Assembly: GCF_900184255.1 (NCBI RefSeq)
Contig: NZ_LT854640.1
Coordinates: 1,983,103-2,047,102 of the forward strand
Source: Haloimpatiens massiliensis
Lineage (GTDB): Bacteria; Bacillota; Clostridia; Clostridiales; Clostridiaceae
DNA: 64,000 nt
Direction: 5' to 3'
The translations under genes and the position numbers were made by a program. Under the pieces are notes generated by a model. That model did no database searches. It was not told where the DNA came from and was given only the letters and a program-made list of their open reading frames with translations. Positions 16,812-26,034 of this stretch are shown piece after piece; within the stretch, counting starts at the first letter, position 1, and every line of letters begins with the position of its first letter.

Positions 16812-18761
16812 CTATCTTACTTGGCTTCCAGTTGGTAGTTCACCAGGAATACTTACAGTAGATAATTTGCTGTCGTCATCAGTAGATGCTGCAAGTATCA
16901 TTCCTTGTGAAAGTTCTCCTCTTAATTTAACAGGTTTTAAGTTAGCAACTAATACTACATATTTTCCTACTAAATCTTCTGGTTTATAGTATTTAGCTAT
17001 GCCAGATACTACCTGTCTTTCTTCTCCATCTAAATCAACTTTTAATTTTAAAAGTTTGTTAGCTTTTTTAACTGGCTCACACTCTAAAACCTTAACAACT
17101 CTTAAATCAATCTTATCGAAGTCATCTATAGTTATTTCTGGCTTTAATGGCTGCATAGGTTGAACTTTCTTTTCCTCTGCCTTTTCAAGTTGCTCTTGTC
17201 TTATTTTTTCTAACTCTTCTAATTTCTTTTCCACATCAATTCTTGGGAATAAGTTTTGTCCCTTGTCTACCTTTGTTCCGGCTTTAGTTCCATCAAAAGA
17301 TGCTAGTGTATCCCAAGAAGTAAGTTCAACATTTAACTTTTCATTTATTTTTTCACTAGTTTCTGGTAAGAAAGAGGATACAAGTACCGATACAAATCTT
17401 ATGGTTTCTGAAAGATTATAAAGTACTGTTCCCAATCTTTCTTTTTTATCCTCTTCTTTAGCAAGTACCCAAGGCATTGTTTCATCTATATATTTATTTG
17501 CTCTCTTTATAAGATCCCAAATGTGATCTAATGCTTCTGGTATTTTATAACTATCAATAGATTCTTCTACTTTCTTTGGAGTAGCTAATGCTAAAGAGAT
17601 TATTTCATTGTCTATATCCTCTTTAGCTGTTGGTGCAGGCATTACTGAATTAAAATACTTCTGAATCATAGCTACAGTTCTTGAAACTAAATTTCCAAGA
17701 TCATTAGCTAAATCTGAATTAGTCTTATTTATGAATTTTTCATTTGTAAATATTCCATCAGATCCAAATGGTATTTCATGAAGTAGATAATATCTAACTG
17801 CATCTGTTCCAAATTCATTTACAAGGATTTCTGGGTCCACTACATTTCCTTTTGATTTGGACATCTTTCCTCCATCAACCAAAAGCCATCCATGTCCAAA
17901 TACTTGCTTAGGTAGTGGTAAATCTAAAGCCATTAACATAATTGGCCAATAAATTGTATGGAACCTTATAATATCCTTTCCAACAAGATGCACATCTGCA
18001 GGCCAATATTTTTCCATTAAATCTTCCCTAGAATTTTGGTATCCAAGAATAGATATATAATTTGAAAGCGCATCTATCCAAACATACACCACATGTCCTT
18101 TATCAAATTCCACAGGTATCCCCCAGTTAAATGAAGTTCTTGATACACAAAGGTCTTGAAGTCCTGGCCTTAAAAAGTTATTTAACATTTCATTTTTTCT
18201 TGACTCTGGTTGTATAAAGTGAGGATGTGTTTCTATATATTCTATAAGTCTATCTGCATATTTAGACATTTTAAAGAAATATGCTTCTTCCTTAGCCTTT
18301 TCTACTGGTCTTCCACAATCTGGGCACTTTCCATCTACAAGTTGAGTTTCTGTCCAAAAAGATTCACATGGAGTACAATACCATCCCTCATAACTATCCT
18401 TATATATATCTCCTTTTTCATAAAGCTTATTGAATATTTTCTTAACTGTTTCAATATGATAGTCATCAGTAGTTCTTATATACTCATCATAGCTTATATT
18501 CATTATGTTCCAAAGATGCTTTATAGTTTCTACTATTTCATCTACATAAGCTTTAGGTTTAACTCCTTTTTCTTCTGCTATTCTTTGAATTTTTTGTCCA
18601 TGCTCATCAGAACCTGTCAAAAACATTACATCATATCCAGTAAGCCTTTTAAATCTAGCCACTGCATCTGCAGCGACAGTTGTATATGTGTTTCCTATGT
18701 GTAATTTTGCTGATGGATAATAAATTGGCGTAGTTATATAAAAAGTCTTCTTATTTTCCAT
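16812..18761 (-). CDS. metG: Methionyl-tRNA synthetase (canonical)
   Basis: Charges tRNA-Met in the cytoplasm. From the ATG at 18761 (MENKKTFYITTPIYYPS), which has a GGGAGG site nine bases upstream, the protein has 649 residues; the longer frame to 18881 would run through the T-box terminator and is rejected. Motifs: HIGN (HIGH position) in SAKLHIGNTYT, FLTGSDEHGQKI, zinc knuckle CTPC/CPDC, methionine-pocket region YVWIDALSNY and FHTIYWP, and an intact KMSKS in DGGKMSKSKGNV. The C-terminal EMAP/Trbp111-like tRNA-binding domain (about 545-649, DFDKIDLRVVKVLECEPV) is present. A methionine T-box precedes it. Confidence 0.97.
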   Translation of the reverse strand: MENKKTFYITTPIYYPSAKLHIGNTYTTVAADAVARFKRLTGYDVMFLTGSDEHGQKIQRIAEEKGVKPKAYVDEIVETIKHLWNIMNISYDEYIRTTDDYHIETVKKIFNKLYEKGDIYKDSYEGWYCTPCESFWTETQLVDGKCPDCGRPVEKAKEEAYFFKMSKYADRLIEYIETHPHFIQPESRKNEMLNNFLRPGLQDLCVSRTSFNWGIPVEFDKGHVVYVWIDALSNYISILGYQNSREDLMEKYWPADVHLVGKDIIRFHTIYWPIMLMALDLPLPKQVFGHGWLLVDGGKMSKSKGNVVDPEILVNEFGTDAVRYYLLHEIPFGSDGIFTNEKFINKTNSDLANDLGNLVSRTVAMIQKYFNSVMPAPTAKEDIDNEIISLALATPKKVEESIDSYKIPEALDHIWDLIKRANKYIDETMPWVLAKEEDKKERLGTVLYNLSETIRFVSVLVSSFLPETSEKINEKLNVELTSWDTLASFDGTKAGTKVDKGQNLFPRIDVEKKLEELEKIRQEQLEKAEEKKVQPMQPLKPEITIDDFDKIDLRVVKVLECEPVKKANKLLKLKVDLDGEERQVVSGIAKYYKPEDLVGKYVVLVANLKPVKLRGELSQGMILAASTDDDSKLSTVSIPGELPTGSQVR

Positions 18762-18821
18762 TTTTCTACCTCCCTTAATTATATTATGGTTTTTAAATAT
18801 ACATATTAAAAATACACAATT

Positions 18822-19085
18822 AAAAACGCCTCTATATGAATTTTTATCTCCACATAGAGGCGTAAATATACGCGGTACCACTCTAATTTATCACTAATTT
18901 TATAAAAGTGACCTCAAACAGATGACTATCATCATCCTGCAGTATAACGTCTGCTTCCGTACTGCCCTACTAAAAATTCAAGCAGTCTGTTCAGGGGCCA
19001 TGTTCATAAGTTTCTATATTGCTGGCTTTCACCTAATCCAGTTCTCTTTAAATACCTCCACTTACTACTCTTCCCATCATAACAT
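18822..19085 (-). promoter_or_regulatory. T-box riboswitch, methionine specifier
   Basis: Stem I elements AGTAG and AAGAGAAC, specifier ATG at 18999-19001 in the context GAACATGGCCCCTGAACAG, the T-box AGAGTGGTACCGCG (18871-18886) with bulge TGGT matching a tRNA with A73, then a terminator ACGCCTCTAT...ATAGAGGCGT with TTTTT (18822-18862). Uncharged tRNA-Met would favour the antiterminator and switch on metG. Confidence 0.95.
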
Positions 19086-19340
19086 TTAAATAAATATAAT
19101 TAACAGTCCAAATTCACCCTATAGCTCAATTGTCTACATAAGCATATTAAAATTTGAATTTAAGTTAATGATATAATATACTAATTATTATGTCAATACT
19201 ATATTATCTAATTTCTGCAATTGGTAATTTGCATTACTATTTTAATAATGAATTTAAAATGTAAAATATAGAATTTGTTCAATTTATTTTATTAAAAACT
19301 CCCAGGATTTTGTACTTCACTTTAAATTTTCAATTTTGTT

Positions 19341-19958
19341 TTATTGTTTTACATTATCATATTTAAAATATATACTTGCCCCTGCTAACCTTTCATAAGT
19401 CTTTATATCATAAACTATTTTTCTTCTTTTAAAAAATACAAAAGATATAGCTTCCCAAAGAAAAACCCATCCACCAATATTAACGCCTTGAGATAAGGTG
19501 ACATAAACAATTTCATTTTTAGCAAAATTAGCCATAATATATGAAAGAGCTAAAAATATAAAAGCAACTATTATGTATCCTAAGTATTTCTTATAGGACT
19601 CTTTTAAAACCCTTCTTTCTGTATGATAATAAAAAGAATAGTAAGTTTTTAATCCAGATACTATTATCCTCTCTCTATTTTTATCTTGTATCTCCTTTGG
19701 GAGATAAAAACATATATCTATATCATACTTTAAAGGGATATCTTCAGAACAACTCTCCAAAAAAAACACTAACTCTGGATCTATATCTCTTTTTTTAAAA
19801 GATGCATGATCCCAATCGTTAAAAATATCTGTATATTTATCTAAAGAAATCTCTATAATATAATTACCTGTATTAGGATTAACTTCGTATATTTTACTTA
19901 AATAGTTTGTCTTCTTCTTATAAAACTTCTTTATATCCAGACTATTCTCTCCTTCCAA
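19341..19958 (-). CDS. Membrane protein of unknown function, MATE-MarR operon
   Basis: About 205 residues. The frame opens with TTG at 19958, but that codon lies inside GGAAGGAGAG, which would instead suit a CTG a few codons later; the true start is unresolved. The N-terminal half is soluble and acidic (DIFNDWDHASFKKRDIDPEL); two hydrophobic segments follow (about 125-145 and 155-172), then a short basic tail. It lies 16 bases after the marR-like gene on the same strand and is probably cotranscribed with the transporter and regulator. No known domain recognised. Confidence 0.65.
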   Translation of the reverse strand: MEGENSLDIKKFYKKKTNYLSKIYEVNPNTGNYIIEISLDKYTDIFNDWDHASFKKRDIDPELVFFLESCSEDIPLKYDIDICFYLPKEIQDKNRERIIVSGLKTYYSFYYHTERRVLKESYKKYLGYIIVAFIFLALSYIMANFAKNEIVYVTLSQGVNIGGWVFLWEAISFVFFKRRKIVYDIKTYERLAGASIYFKYDNVKQ

Positions 19959-19974
19959 ACCTTAAAATATAAAA

Positions 19975-20430
19975 TTACTTATTGCTTAATTCATCTACTA
20001 TATCTTCTATTTCTATTATACACTTATATAGTATTTCCCTTTTTTCCTTATTTAATTTATTAATAATTTTATCCAAGCCTGAAAGTTTATTTTCTAATTC
20101 ATTATTTAAAACTTCAATTCCTTTTGATGTTAAACTATAAAAAGTATTTCTTCTATCATTAGGGTCTATTTCTCTATAAGCTAACTCATCATTACACAAC
20201 TTATTAAGCATTATACATAAACTTGAAGTAGATACATGAGTTTTTGCGCTTAAATCTTTTAAAGCACATTTCTGTGCATTTTTTAAAACTATCATAGTTC
20301 TAAATTGTTGCATAGTAATCATAGGATTGTCACAATTCTTTTTTTGACTTTTATCTAACTCTACCCTTGCAAATTTTTTTAGTTTTATGATAAAACTCAC
20401 AAATTCTTTTGATATTTCTCTAATTTCCAT
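19975..20430 (-). CDS. MarR-family transcriptional regulator
   Basis: A 151-residue winged-helix protein. The DNA-binding core spans about residues 35-100: TMQQFRTMIVLKNAQKCALKDLSAKTHVSTSSLCIMLNKL followed by the wing DPNDRRNTFYSLTSKG, the MarR signature (quoted here in parts: HVSTSSLCIMLNKL, DPNDRRNTFYSLT). The gene overlaps the end of the MATE gene by 11 bases. MarR proteins usually repress a divergent or cotranscribed efflux gene and release DNA on binding a ligand; the 41-bp palindrome at 21804-21844 upstream of the MATE gene is the likely operator. Ligand unknown. Confidence 0.92.
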   Translation of the reverse strand: MEIREISKEFVSFIIKLKKFARVELDKSQKKNCDNPMITMQQFRTMIVLKNAQKCALKDLSAKTHVSTSSLCIMLNKLCNDELAYREIDPNDRRNTFYSLTSKGIEVLNNELENKLSGLDKIINKLNKEKREILYKCIIEIEDIVDELSNK

Positions 20431-21775
20431 TAAAACTCCTTCCCTTCGTAACTACTTTATTCTTCCACTTGCCTGTTTTATAATATATAAGAGTCAATAT
20501 TAATCCTACAGTCCAAGATATAGGAATTGCCCACCAAATTCCATTTGGTGATTGCATTTTATTGGATAATATGTATGCCAAAAGTACTCTTACAAACCAC
20601 AATGTAAAGATAGATATTATCATAGTTGGAATTGTATCTCCTGCTCCCCTTAAAACTCCGTTTATAATACACATAACTCCCACTACAGTATAAAATGAAC
20701 AAACTATTTTCAAATAATCAAATCCTATTTCAATAACCTTAGAATCATTACTAAATAACACTATAAGCCACTTTCCAAAAATGAATATAAGTATACTGGC
20801 AATTAGTGAAGCAATTACTGTCATCTTAACGGTAGCCTTGAACCCATTAATAGCTCTCTCTTCCTTGCCGGCACCTAGATTTTGTCCCACAAATGTAGAT
20901 ATAGCTGTTCCAAAATTCATTATGGGCATAGACGCAAACGTATCAATTCTTCCTGCAGCCGTATATGCAGCTACTGTTTCTGAACCAAAACCATTTACTA
21001 AAGATTGAAGTGCCATTATTCCCAATGAAAATAGCATTTGTTGTATTCCAGTGGGAAGTCCTATCTTTAAACTTTGTCTAAATATCTCCTTATTGAACCT
21101 CATACTTTTAATATTAAACTTTAGCACCTCATGGGTTTTATTTAAATAGTAAATTCCTATTAAAAAAGATATACCTTGTGCTATTACAGTTGCCCATGCA
21201 ACTCCTGCAACTCCCATATTAAATTTTAATACAAAAAGTAAGTCTAATACTATATTTATTATTGAAGAAATTATTAAAAAATATAATGGGGTCTTAGAAT
21301 CTCCTAACCCTCTCAATATAGCACTTATAGAATTGTATCCAAACATACCTATCATTCCACTAAAAATTATTTTTAAATACTTTTCCGCTTCTGGAAGAAT
21401 ATCGTCAGGTACATTCATCATTATAAGAATATTTCTACTAAAAATCACTCCAGCTATAGTAATTATTAAAGAGGCTACAAAAAGAAAAATATATGCTGTA
21501 TCAATACTCTTTTTAACCTTATCCATATTCTTAGCACCATAATACTGAGCTATTATAATAGTAGATCCCATAGTTATTCCCATTATTAAAGATACTAAAA
21601 GAAATATAATAGGAAAACTAGTTCCTACTGCTCCTAATGCTTCTTTTCCTACAAATCTTCCTACAACTATACTATCTACAGTATTGTAAAGTTGCTGAAA
21701 TATATTTCCTATAAGCATTGGAAGTGCAAAAAGTAATATAAGCTTTCCTTCCTTACCTTCAGTCAAATCTTTCAT
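20420..21775 (-). CDS. MATE family efflux transporter
   Basis: A 451-residue protein with twelve predicted membrane segments in two homologous halves. It carries typical MATE features: QQLYNTVDSIVVGRFVGKEALGAVG at the N-terminus (TM1 with the conserved Asp-Ser and the GxxALGAVG stretch), LRGLGDSKTPLYF and LRGAGDTIPTM at equivalent positions of the halves. MATE proteins export drugs or metabolites in exchange for Na+ or H+. It is the first gene of an operon with marR and the 19341 gene; a long palindrome lies just before it. Substrate cannot be told. Confidence 0.93.
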   Translation of the reverse strand: MKDLTEGKEGKLILLFALPMLIGNIFQQLYNTVDSIVVGRFVGKEALGAVGTSFPIIFLLVSLIMGITMGSTIIIAQYYGAKNMDKVKKSIDTAYIFLFVASLIITIAGVIFSRNILIMMNVPDDILPEAEKYLKIIFSGMIGMFGYNSISAILRGLGDSKTPLYFLIISSIINIVLDLLFVLKFNMGVAGVAWATVIAQGISFLIGIYYLNKTHEVLKFNIKSMRFNKEIFRQSLKIGLPTGIQQMLFSLGIMALQSLVNGFGSETVAAYTAAGRIDTFASMPIMNFGTAISTFVGQNLGAGKEERAINGFKATVKMTVIASLIASILIFIFGKWLIVLFSNDSKVIEIGFDYLKIVCSFYTVVGVMCIINGVLRGAGDTIPTMIISIFTLWFVRVLLAYILSNKMQSPNGIWWAIPISWTVGLILTLIYYKTGKWKNKVVTKGRSFNGN

Positions 21776-21803
21776 AAATTACCTCCTAGATGTTTTTCAT
21801 TTG

Positions 21804-21844
21804 AAATTGTTTTAATATAAAATCATTTTATATTAAAACAATTT
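21804..21844. promoter_or_regulatory. 41-bp perfect palindrome, candidate MarR operator
   Basis: Two 20-bp arms (AAATTGTTTTAATATAAAAT and its exact complement) flank one central C, 28 bases before the MATE start codon. Size, symmetry and position fit an operator for the MarR protein encoded in the same operon, overlapping the promoter. Confidence 0.65.
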
Positions 21845-22064
21845 TATAGTCAATAGTTATTCTTATTAAACCATTTGTTAAAACAAATATAAATTAAATT
21901 CTGCCTTTACTCATAGAACCTGCAAACAAACTATCACTAAAATAACTAGCATCAATTTTCTACCATTATTTATAAATACTTATATAGACTAAATATAACT
22001 TATATAAATATTGTTTTATTATAAAAAATATATTAACATGATACTGTGCTTTTAATAAAAAATA

Positions 22065-22106
22065 TTACATGATTAAACCACAAAAGGTACAATGTAGTGG
22101 AATTAT
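22065..22106. repeat. Relic of the family D element end
   Basis: GATTAAACCACAAAAGG and TACAATGTAGTGGAATTAT match the left end of the 325-bp palindrome at 46309 (GATTAACCCACAATAAGG, TACAATGTGGTGGAATTAT). It ends about 40 bases before the second MATE gene and may now contribute its promoter. Confidence 0.6.
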
Positions 22107-22146
22107 ATTGTAAATAAATTGCTTAGGTTAAAAGGGGGGTATTTAT

Positions 22147-23499
22147 ATTTTTAAATCACTAAATAAACAAACAATAAAAGACGTTTTAAAACTAGCCTTA
22201 CCTGCCGTTGGAGAAATGACACTTTATATGATGATTTGGGTATTAGACACCATGATGGTAGGCTGGTATGGTGGAGATGTAGGGGTAAGCTCTGTAGGAT
22301 TGAGTTCTGAAATACTTTACACTTTTGTAAACATATTTATTGCTGTAGGTGTATCTGTGGGTATAACATCATTAATAGCAAGAAAATATGGAGCAAAGGA
22401 TCTTAAGGCAGCTGAAGAATACGCCTCCTTAGGATTTTTAACAGGTTCAATTATAGCATTATTAATATTAATACTGTGTTTTACATTTGGTGAAAATATA
22501 CTAATTATAGCTGGCGCTAAAGGAGAAATTTTAAAATTAGGCGTTGATTATATGAAAATAGCTTCTATAGCACTGTTCTTCAATATGCTACTTAGCCTTT
22601 TAAATGGCATATTGCGAGGATACGGTAATACTAAAACACCGCTTTTTATTTCTGCCATAATAAATGTGATAAATTTAGTATTGGACTATATGATGATATT
22701 TGGAATAAAACCTTTTCCTGAACTAGGCGTAAGAGGTGCTGCGTTAGCTACACTTATAGCACAAGTATTTGGATTTACATATGCCTTTATATATACTATG
22801 AAAAAATCCAAAATAAAACTGCACTTTAAATACATAAAAAACATTAATTTTACCAGCTTAAAAAACTTAATAAAATTATCTATACCTTCTTCTCTTCAGG
22901 AAGGTGCATTTGATATTTCAAGATTAATAAGTACCTTTATGATAATGCACTTAGGGAGTATTCCCTTTGCTGCAAATCAAATAACCACCACTATAGAATC
23001 TCTTTCCTTTATGCCCGGCTGGGGCTTTGCCGTAGCTGCAACTACTTTAGTTGGACATAAAGTGGGAGAAAAAAACTATAAAGAAGCTAAAATTTATGCT
23101 GATACCTGTGCTATATTAGGCTCTTTAATAATGGGTTTATGCGGATTAACATTTTTATTATTTCCTAAATTCTTAATATCGCTCTTCATTCAATCCAGTG
23201 CTAAAGATGTTATAGATTTAGGTTCTATCTGCTTAATGATAGCCTCAGTAGAGCAACCTGTAATGGCATTTTCTATGATTTACGGTGGAGCTCTAAAAGG
23301 TATGGGAGATACCAAAACTCCATTTATGGTAGCTTTTATGTCCAGCTGGTTTATAAGACTTCCTTTAATGTACTACATAGTTTATGTTTTAAAGTTACCT
23401 GTAACATACGTATGGTGGATTACAGCCATACAGTGGACTTTTGACGGAATTCTAATAATAATCTTGTTTAGAAAGAAATTTAAAAAAAGACCTAAATAA
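22147..23499 (+). CDS. MATE family efflux transporter, probable ATT start
   Basis: The first ATG (22216) begins inside membrane segment 1, yet the frame is open from 22132 and encodes a normal MATE N-terminus (FKSLNKQTIKDVLKLALPAV). AGGGGGG at 22133-22139 is correctly spaced for an ATT at 22147, giving 450 residues. Family features: LDTMMVGWYGGDVGVSSVGLS, LNGILRGYGNTKTPLF and LKGMGDTKTPFM, twelve membrane segments in two halves. It shares only the family with the MATE genes at 20420 and 61366. Alone in its unit, closed by its own terminator. Substrate unknown. Confidence 0.88.
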   Translation: MFKSLNKQTIKDVLKLALPAVGEMTLYMMIWVLDTMMVGWYGGDVGVSSVGLSSEILYTFVNIFIAVGVSVGITSLIARKYGAKDLKAAEEYASLGFLTGSIIALLILILCFTFGENILIIAGAKGEILKLGVDYMKIASIALFFNMLLSLLNGILRGYGNTKTPLFISAIINVINLVLDYMMIFGIKPFPELGVRGAALATLIAQVFGFTYAFIYTMKKSKIKLHFKYIKNINFTSLKNLIKLSIPSSLQEGAFDISRLISTFMIMHLGSIPFAANQITTTIESLSFMPGWGFAVAATTLVGHKVGEKNYKEAKIYADTCAILGSLIMGLCGLTFLLFPKFLISLFIQSSAKDVIDLGSICLMIASVEQPVMAFSMIYGGALKGMGDTKTPFMVAFMSSWFIRLPLMYYIVYVLKLPVTYVWWITAIQWTFDGILIIILFRKKFKKRPK

Positions 23500-23527
23500 G
23501 AACTTTGCAAAGCAAAGTTCTTATTTT
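23498..23527 (+). terminator. Terminator of the second MATE gene
   Basis: AAGAACTTTG and CAAAGTTCTT form a 10-bp stem starting within the stop codon, followed by ATTTTATTT on the plus strand. Confidence 0.8.
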
Positions 23528-24021
23528 ATTTGAGAATTGAAAGTTGCAAGTATTCTGTTCATACGTACATTACTTAGTTAAAACAATACATAAAATACAC
23601 AGTACAAAATCACTCCAACTACAAAAGTAATTAGAGCTGCTCCCATTGCTAGTAAGAACTTTTGATAGTGTCTCTTTCCAATTTCTTGATTTTTTTCATT
23701 TTCCCCCATATCTTTTCCCTCAACAAAGTTAAGAATTTCTTTATATGTTTGGATATCAAAATTCTTTTTCATCTTTTCAACTTTAATTCCATAATATATT
23801 GCACCTATAGCGATCAATACCCAAATTGCCACACCAATATTCCCAATGAACATTTTAAGTGGAATAGGTAACAAAATCATAGCTAATAAAAATATTGCAA
23901 AAATATTACTTAACTTTTTAAAACTAGCAATGTCTTCTTCTTTGATTTCCTCTTTCATTTTTTCAAGGTCTCCTTTAACTAAAATGTCAAGGGATACATT
24001 AAAAAGAGAGGTTAATAGTAA

Positions 24022-25485
24022 CTTAACTTCTGCAAAATAAAAAGTTAAATTGGTAGTATTACCAAAAAATAAATATGGCACACTGACCTTATCCGTGATA
24101 TATAAAAGTTACTACTCAATTAAAACACGGGAGGTTGTCAGTATGCCAAGTAAATTTACTAATCATATTGTATCCATTAATGATGAACTTTACAATTACT
24201 TAAATGATGTAAATTATGGAATGAGTAAACCTCAATTTCATCATATATCCACTATTATTAATGGATTAATAAATTTAGATGGCACTAAATCTTTATTAAA
24301 GATTTCAGAATATATACTAGCTGCTAAAAGCAGCAGTTCCATATATAGATTTTTGAGTAACTCTAAATGGGACGATAGTCTCATAGATAGAAATCGTATT
24401 AATTATTTAAAACTACATTTTAATAAACTCATAAAGCCTAAATCCGTAGGATTCTTAGTTATAGATGATACTGTTAATCCAAAAACTCAAGCAAAGAAGA
24501 TGCAAGGATTAAGCTATAATCATTGCCATACAGAAGGTAAAAATCTTTGGTCCCACTGTGTAGTTACTTCTAATTTTGTAGCAGAGGATATGTCTATTCC
24601 GCTAAACTATAAGTCTTATTTTAACGAAGAAAACTGCAAAAATCATAATAAAAAATTTATGAGTAAACCAGATATAGCTTTAGGTTTTATTAATTCTTTT
24701 GAAAAACCTTCTAACTGCGATAAAATATATTGTCTTACTGATAGTTGGTACACTAGCGAAAAGTTAATTAATGGTTGTATTTTAAAAGGTTTTAACTTTA
24801 TTGGGGCTTTAAAATCTAATAGAAAAATCTCTCCATTAGGAATTTCAATGCAAATTAAGGAATTTGCTAAATATATAAATCCATCTACCTTAGATGTAGT
24901 TACCGTCGAAGGTAAGGATTATAGAGTATATAAATACGAAGGCAAAGTTTCAAAGATTGAAAATGCATTAGCCTTAATTTGCTATGAAGTTGATGGGGAC
25001 AGCTTTAAAGAACCAGTATATCTAATGTCTACAGACATAGAACTTAGTAATAAAGCTATAATAAAATACTATCTATATAGATGGAACATTGAAACTAATT
25101 ACAAATATCTTAAAACACACTTAGGTTTTGACGAATATAAAGTTCAATGTATACTCTCTATCGAGAGGTATTTTCTACTTACATTTTTAGCAATCAATTT
25201 TTTAGAGATTTATAGATTATATAATCCTAAAAAACTTGAAACCATTGGTGATACTATAAAGTCTATAAAAAGCCTATCGGCTAAAGAATTGGTGCGTTTT
25301 GTTTATGAGGAAGCTAAAAATGATATACCTTTAGACACAATACTTGCTGAATTAAAATTAGTTTCTTAAAAAATTTTGTAAGTTACTTATAGGGAAAGTA
25401 TAGAATTAAATGCTGTAACTATATTCCTATTAAAGAACTTACATCTATATTTGGGTTTTTAGCTTTTAAAATTAAAGAAGTTAAG
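24022..25485 (+). mobile_element. Insertion sequence, 1,464 bp, IS4/IS701-like
   Basis: Ends carry the inverted repeat CTTAACTTCT (left 24022-24031, right 25476-25485), with weaker matching for another dozen bases. TAGTAA at 24016-24021 and 25486-25491 is a 6-bp direct duplication of the target inside the XRE gene. The single gene is the transposase. Confidence 0.9.
24143..25369 (+). CDS. DDE transposase (IS4/IS701-like)
   Basis: A 408-residue transposase starting at the ATG at 24143, which has GGGAGG eight bases upstream; the frame continues back to 24050 but that part lies in the IS end. Catalytic features: first Asp in GFLVIDDTVNPK, second Asp in IYCLTDSWYTSEK, and the Y-(2)-R-(3)-E motif region YRWNIETNYKYLKTHLGF, with Glu as the third acidic residue. 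The layout is that of the DDE_5/IS701 group within the IS4 superfamily. The frame is intact, so the element may be able to move. It is transcribed against the gene it interrupts. Confidence 0.9.
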   Translation: MPSKFTNHIVSINDELYNYLNDVNYGMSKPQFHHISTIINGLINLDGTKSLLKISEYILAAKSSSSIYRFLSNSKWDDSLIDRNRINYLKLHFNKLIKPKSVGFLVIDDTVNPKTQAKKMQGLSYNHCHTEGKNLWSHCVVTSNFVAEDMSIPLNYKSYFNEENCKNHNKKFMSKPDIALGFINSFEKPSNCDKIYCLTDSWYTSEKLINGCILKGFNFIGALKSNRKISPLGISMQIKEFAKYINPSTLDVVTVEGKDYRVYKYEGKVSKIENALALICYEVDGDSFKEPVYLMSTDIELSNKAIIKYYLYRWNIETNYKYLKTHLGFDEYKVQCILSIERYFLLTFLAINFLEIYRLYNPKKLETIGDTIKSIKSLSAKELVRFVYEEAKNDIPLDTILAELKLVS

Positions 25486-25680
25486 TAGTAATAAACTTTT
25501 TATGTCAGGATAATTTTTATTATTTTCCCAATTAGATATAGTTTGACGAGATACAAATATCTTTTGGGCTAATTCATCCTGTGAAAGCTTCATTTCATTT
25601 CTATATTTCTTTATCTGGTTACCAATCTCCATATAATGTCCTCCTGCACCATCAGTCTATAACCTTGAACACTTTTTCAC

Positions 25681-25732
25681 TATCAAAAGTATTTGATACT
25701 TCATATTTTCTGCATGTCAAAAGTATTTGACA
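25681..25732. promoter_or_regulatory. Twin 18-bp operators of the interrupted XRE regulator
   Basis: TATCAAAAGTATTTGATA (25681-25698) and TGTCAAAAGTATTTGACA (25715-25732) are two nearly identical inverted-repeat sites, centres 34 bases apart, 49 and 83 bases before the XRE start codon. This is the standard place for autoregulatory operators of XRE repressors. Confidence 0.65.
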
Positions 25733-25814
25733 GTGTATAATTTCTATTTTTTTATATTATAAACTTGTATTTATTATAACATAATCTCTTTTTCACCATC
25801 TAAATATTTATCTA

Positions 25815-26028
25815 AACTATAAATTAAGATTTATACAAACAACTGCCTTACGGCAAAATGAATTGAATTTGGGTTATTATTTTATTTTGATAAGTATCAT
25901 ATAACTTTTCGAAAGGCTACGCCTAAAAAAATATTATAAGCACTTTTTTTACATTTAAAGATTTTCCGTAACGTAGTGGAGGAAAATCCCCCTTTAGTAG
26001 GCTCTCCCCCCACAAAGTAAGTACTCTG
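25815..26028. repeat. Repeat block C
   Basis: Contains AAGATTTATACAAAC, TGCCTTACGGCAAAATG, GAAAGGCTACGCCTAAAAA and GATTTTCCGTAACGTAGTGG, i.e. the C block in the inverted sense, followed at once by a B palindrome. Confidence 0.7.
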
Positions 26029-26034
26029 TAACTG

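Larger units (their letters stand above)
23578..25632 (-). pseudogene. XRE-family regulator with membrane domain, split by an insertion sequence
   Basis: The N-terminal 49 codons lie at 25486-25632 (MEIGNQIKKYRNEMKLSQDE, then LAQKIFVSRQTISNWENNKN and YPDIKSLLL), a clear XRE helix-turn-helix with an AGGAGG site before the ATG at 25632. The C-terminal 146 codons lie at 23578-24015 (LTSLFNVSLDILVKGDLEKM) with three or more hydrophobic segments and a cytoplasmic linker. Removing the IS and one copy of its 6-bp duplication rejoins both parts in frame to 194 residues. The normal protein would be a membrane-linked repressor; as it stands the HTH half is cut off from the membrane half. The downstream frame starting near 24081 uses IS sequence and is not a natural gene. 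Confidence 0.88.

Noticed and set aside
24016..24081. N-terminal extension of the 23578 frame (MPYLFFGNTTNL)
   Set aside because: This part is the left end of the insertion sequence; the natural protein continues into the HTH part at 25486-25632.
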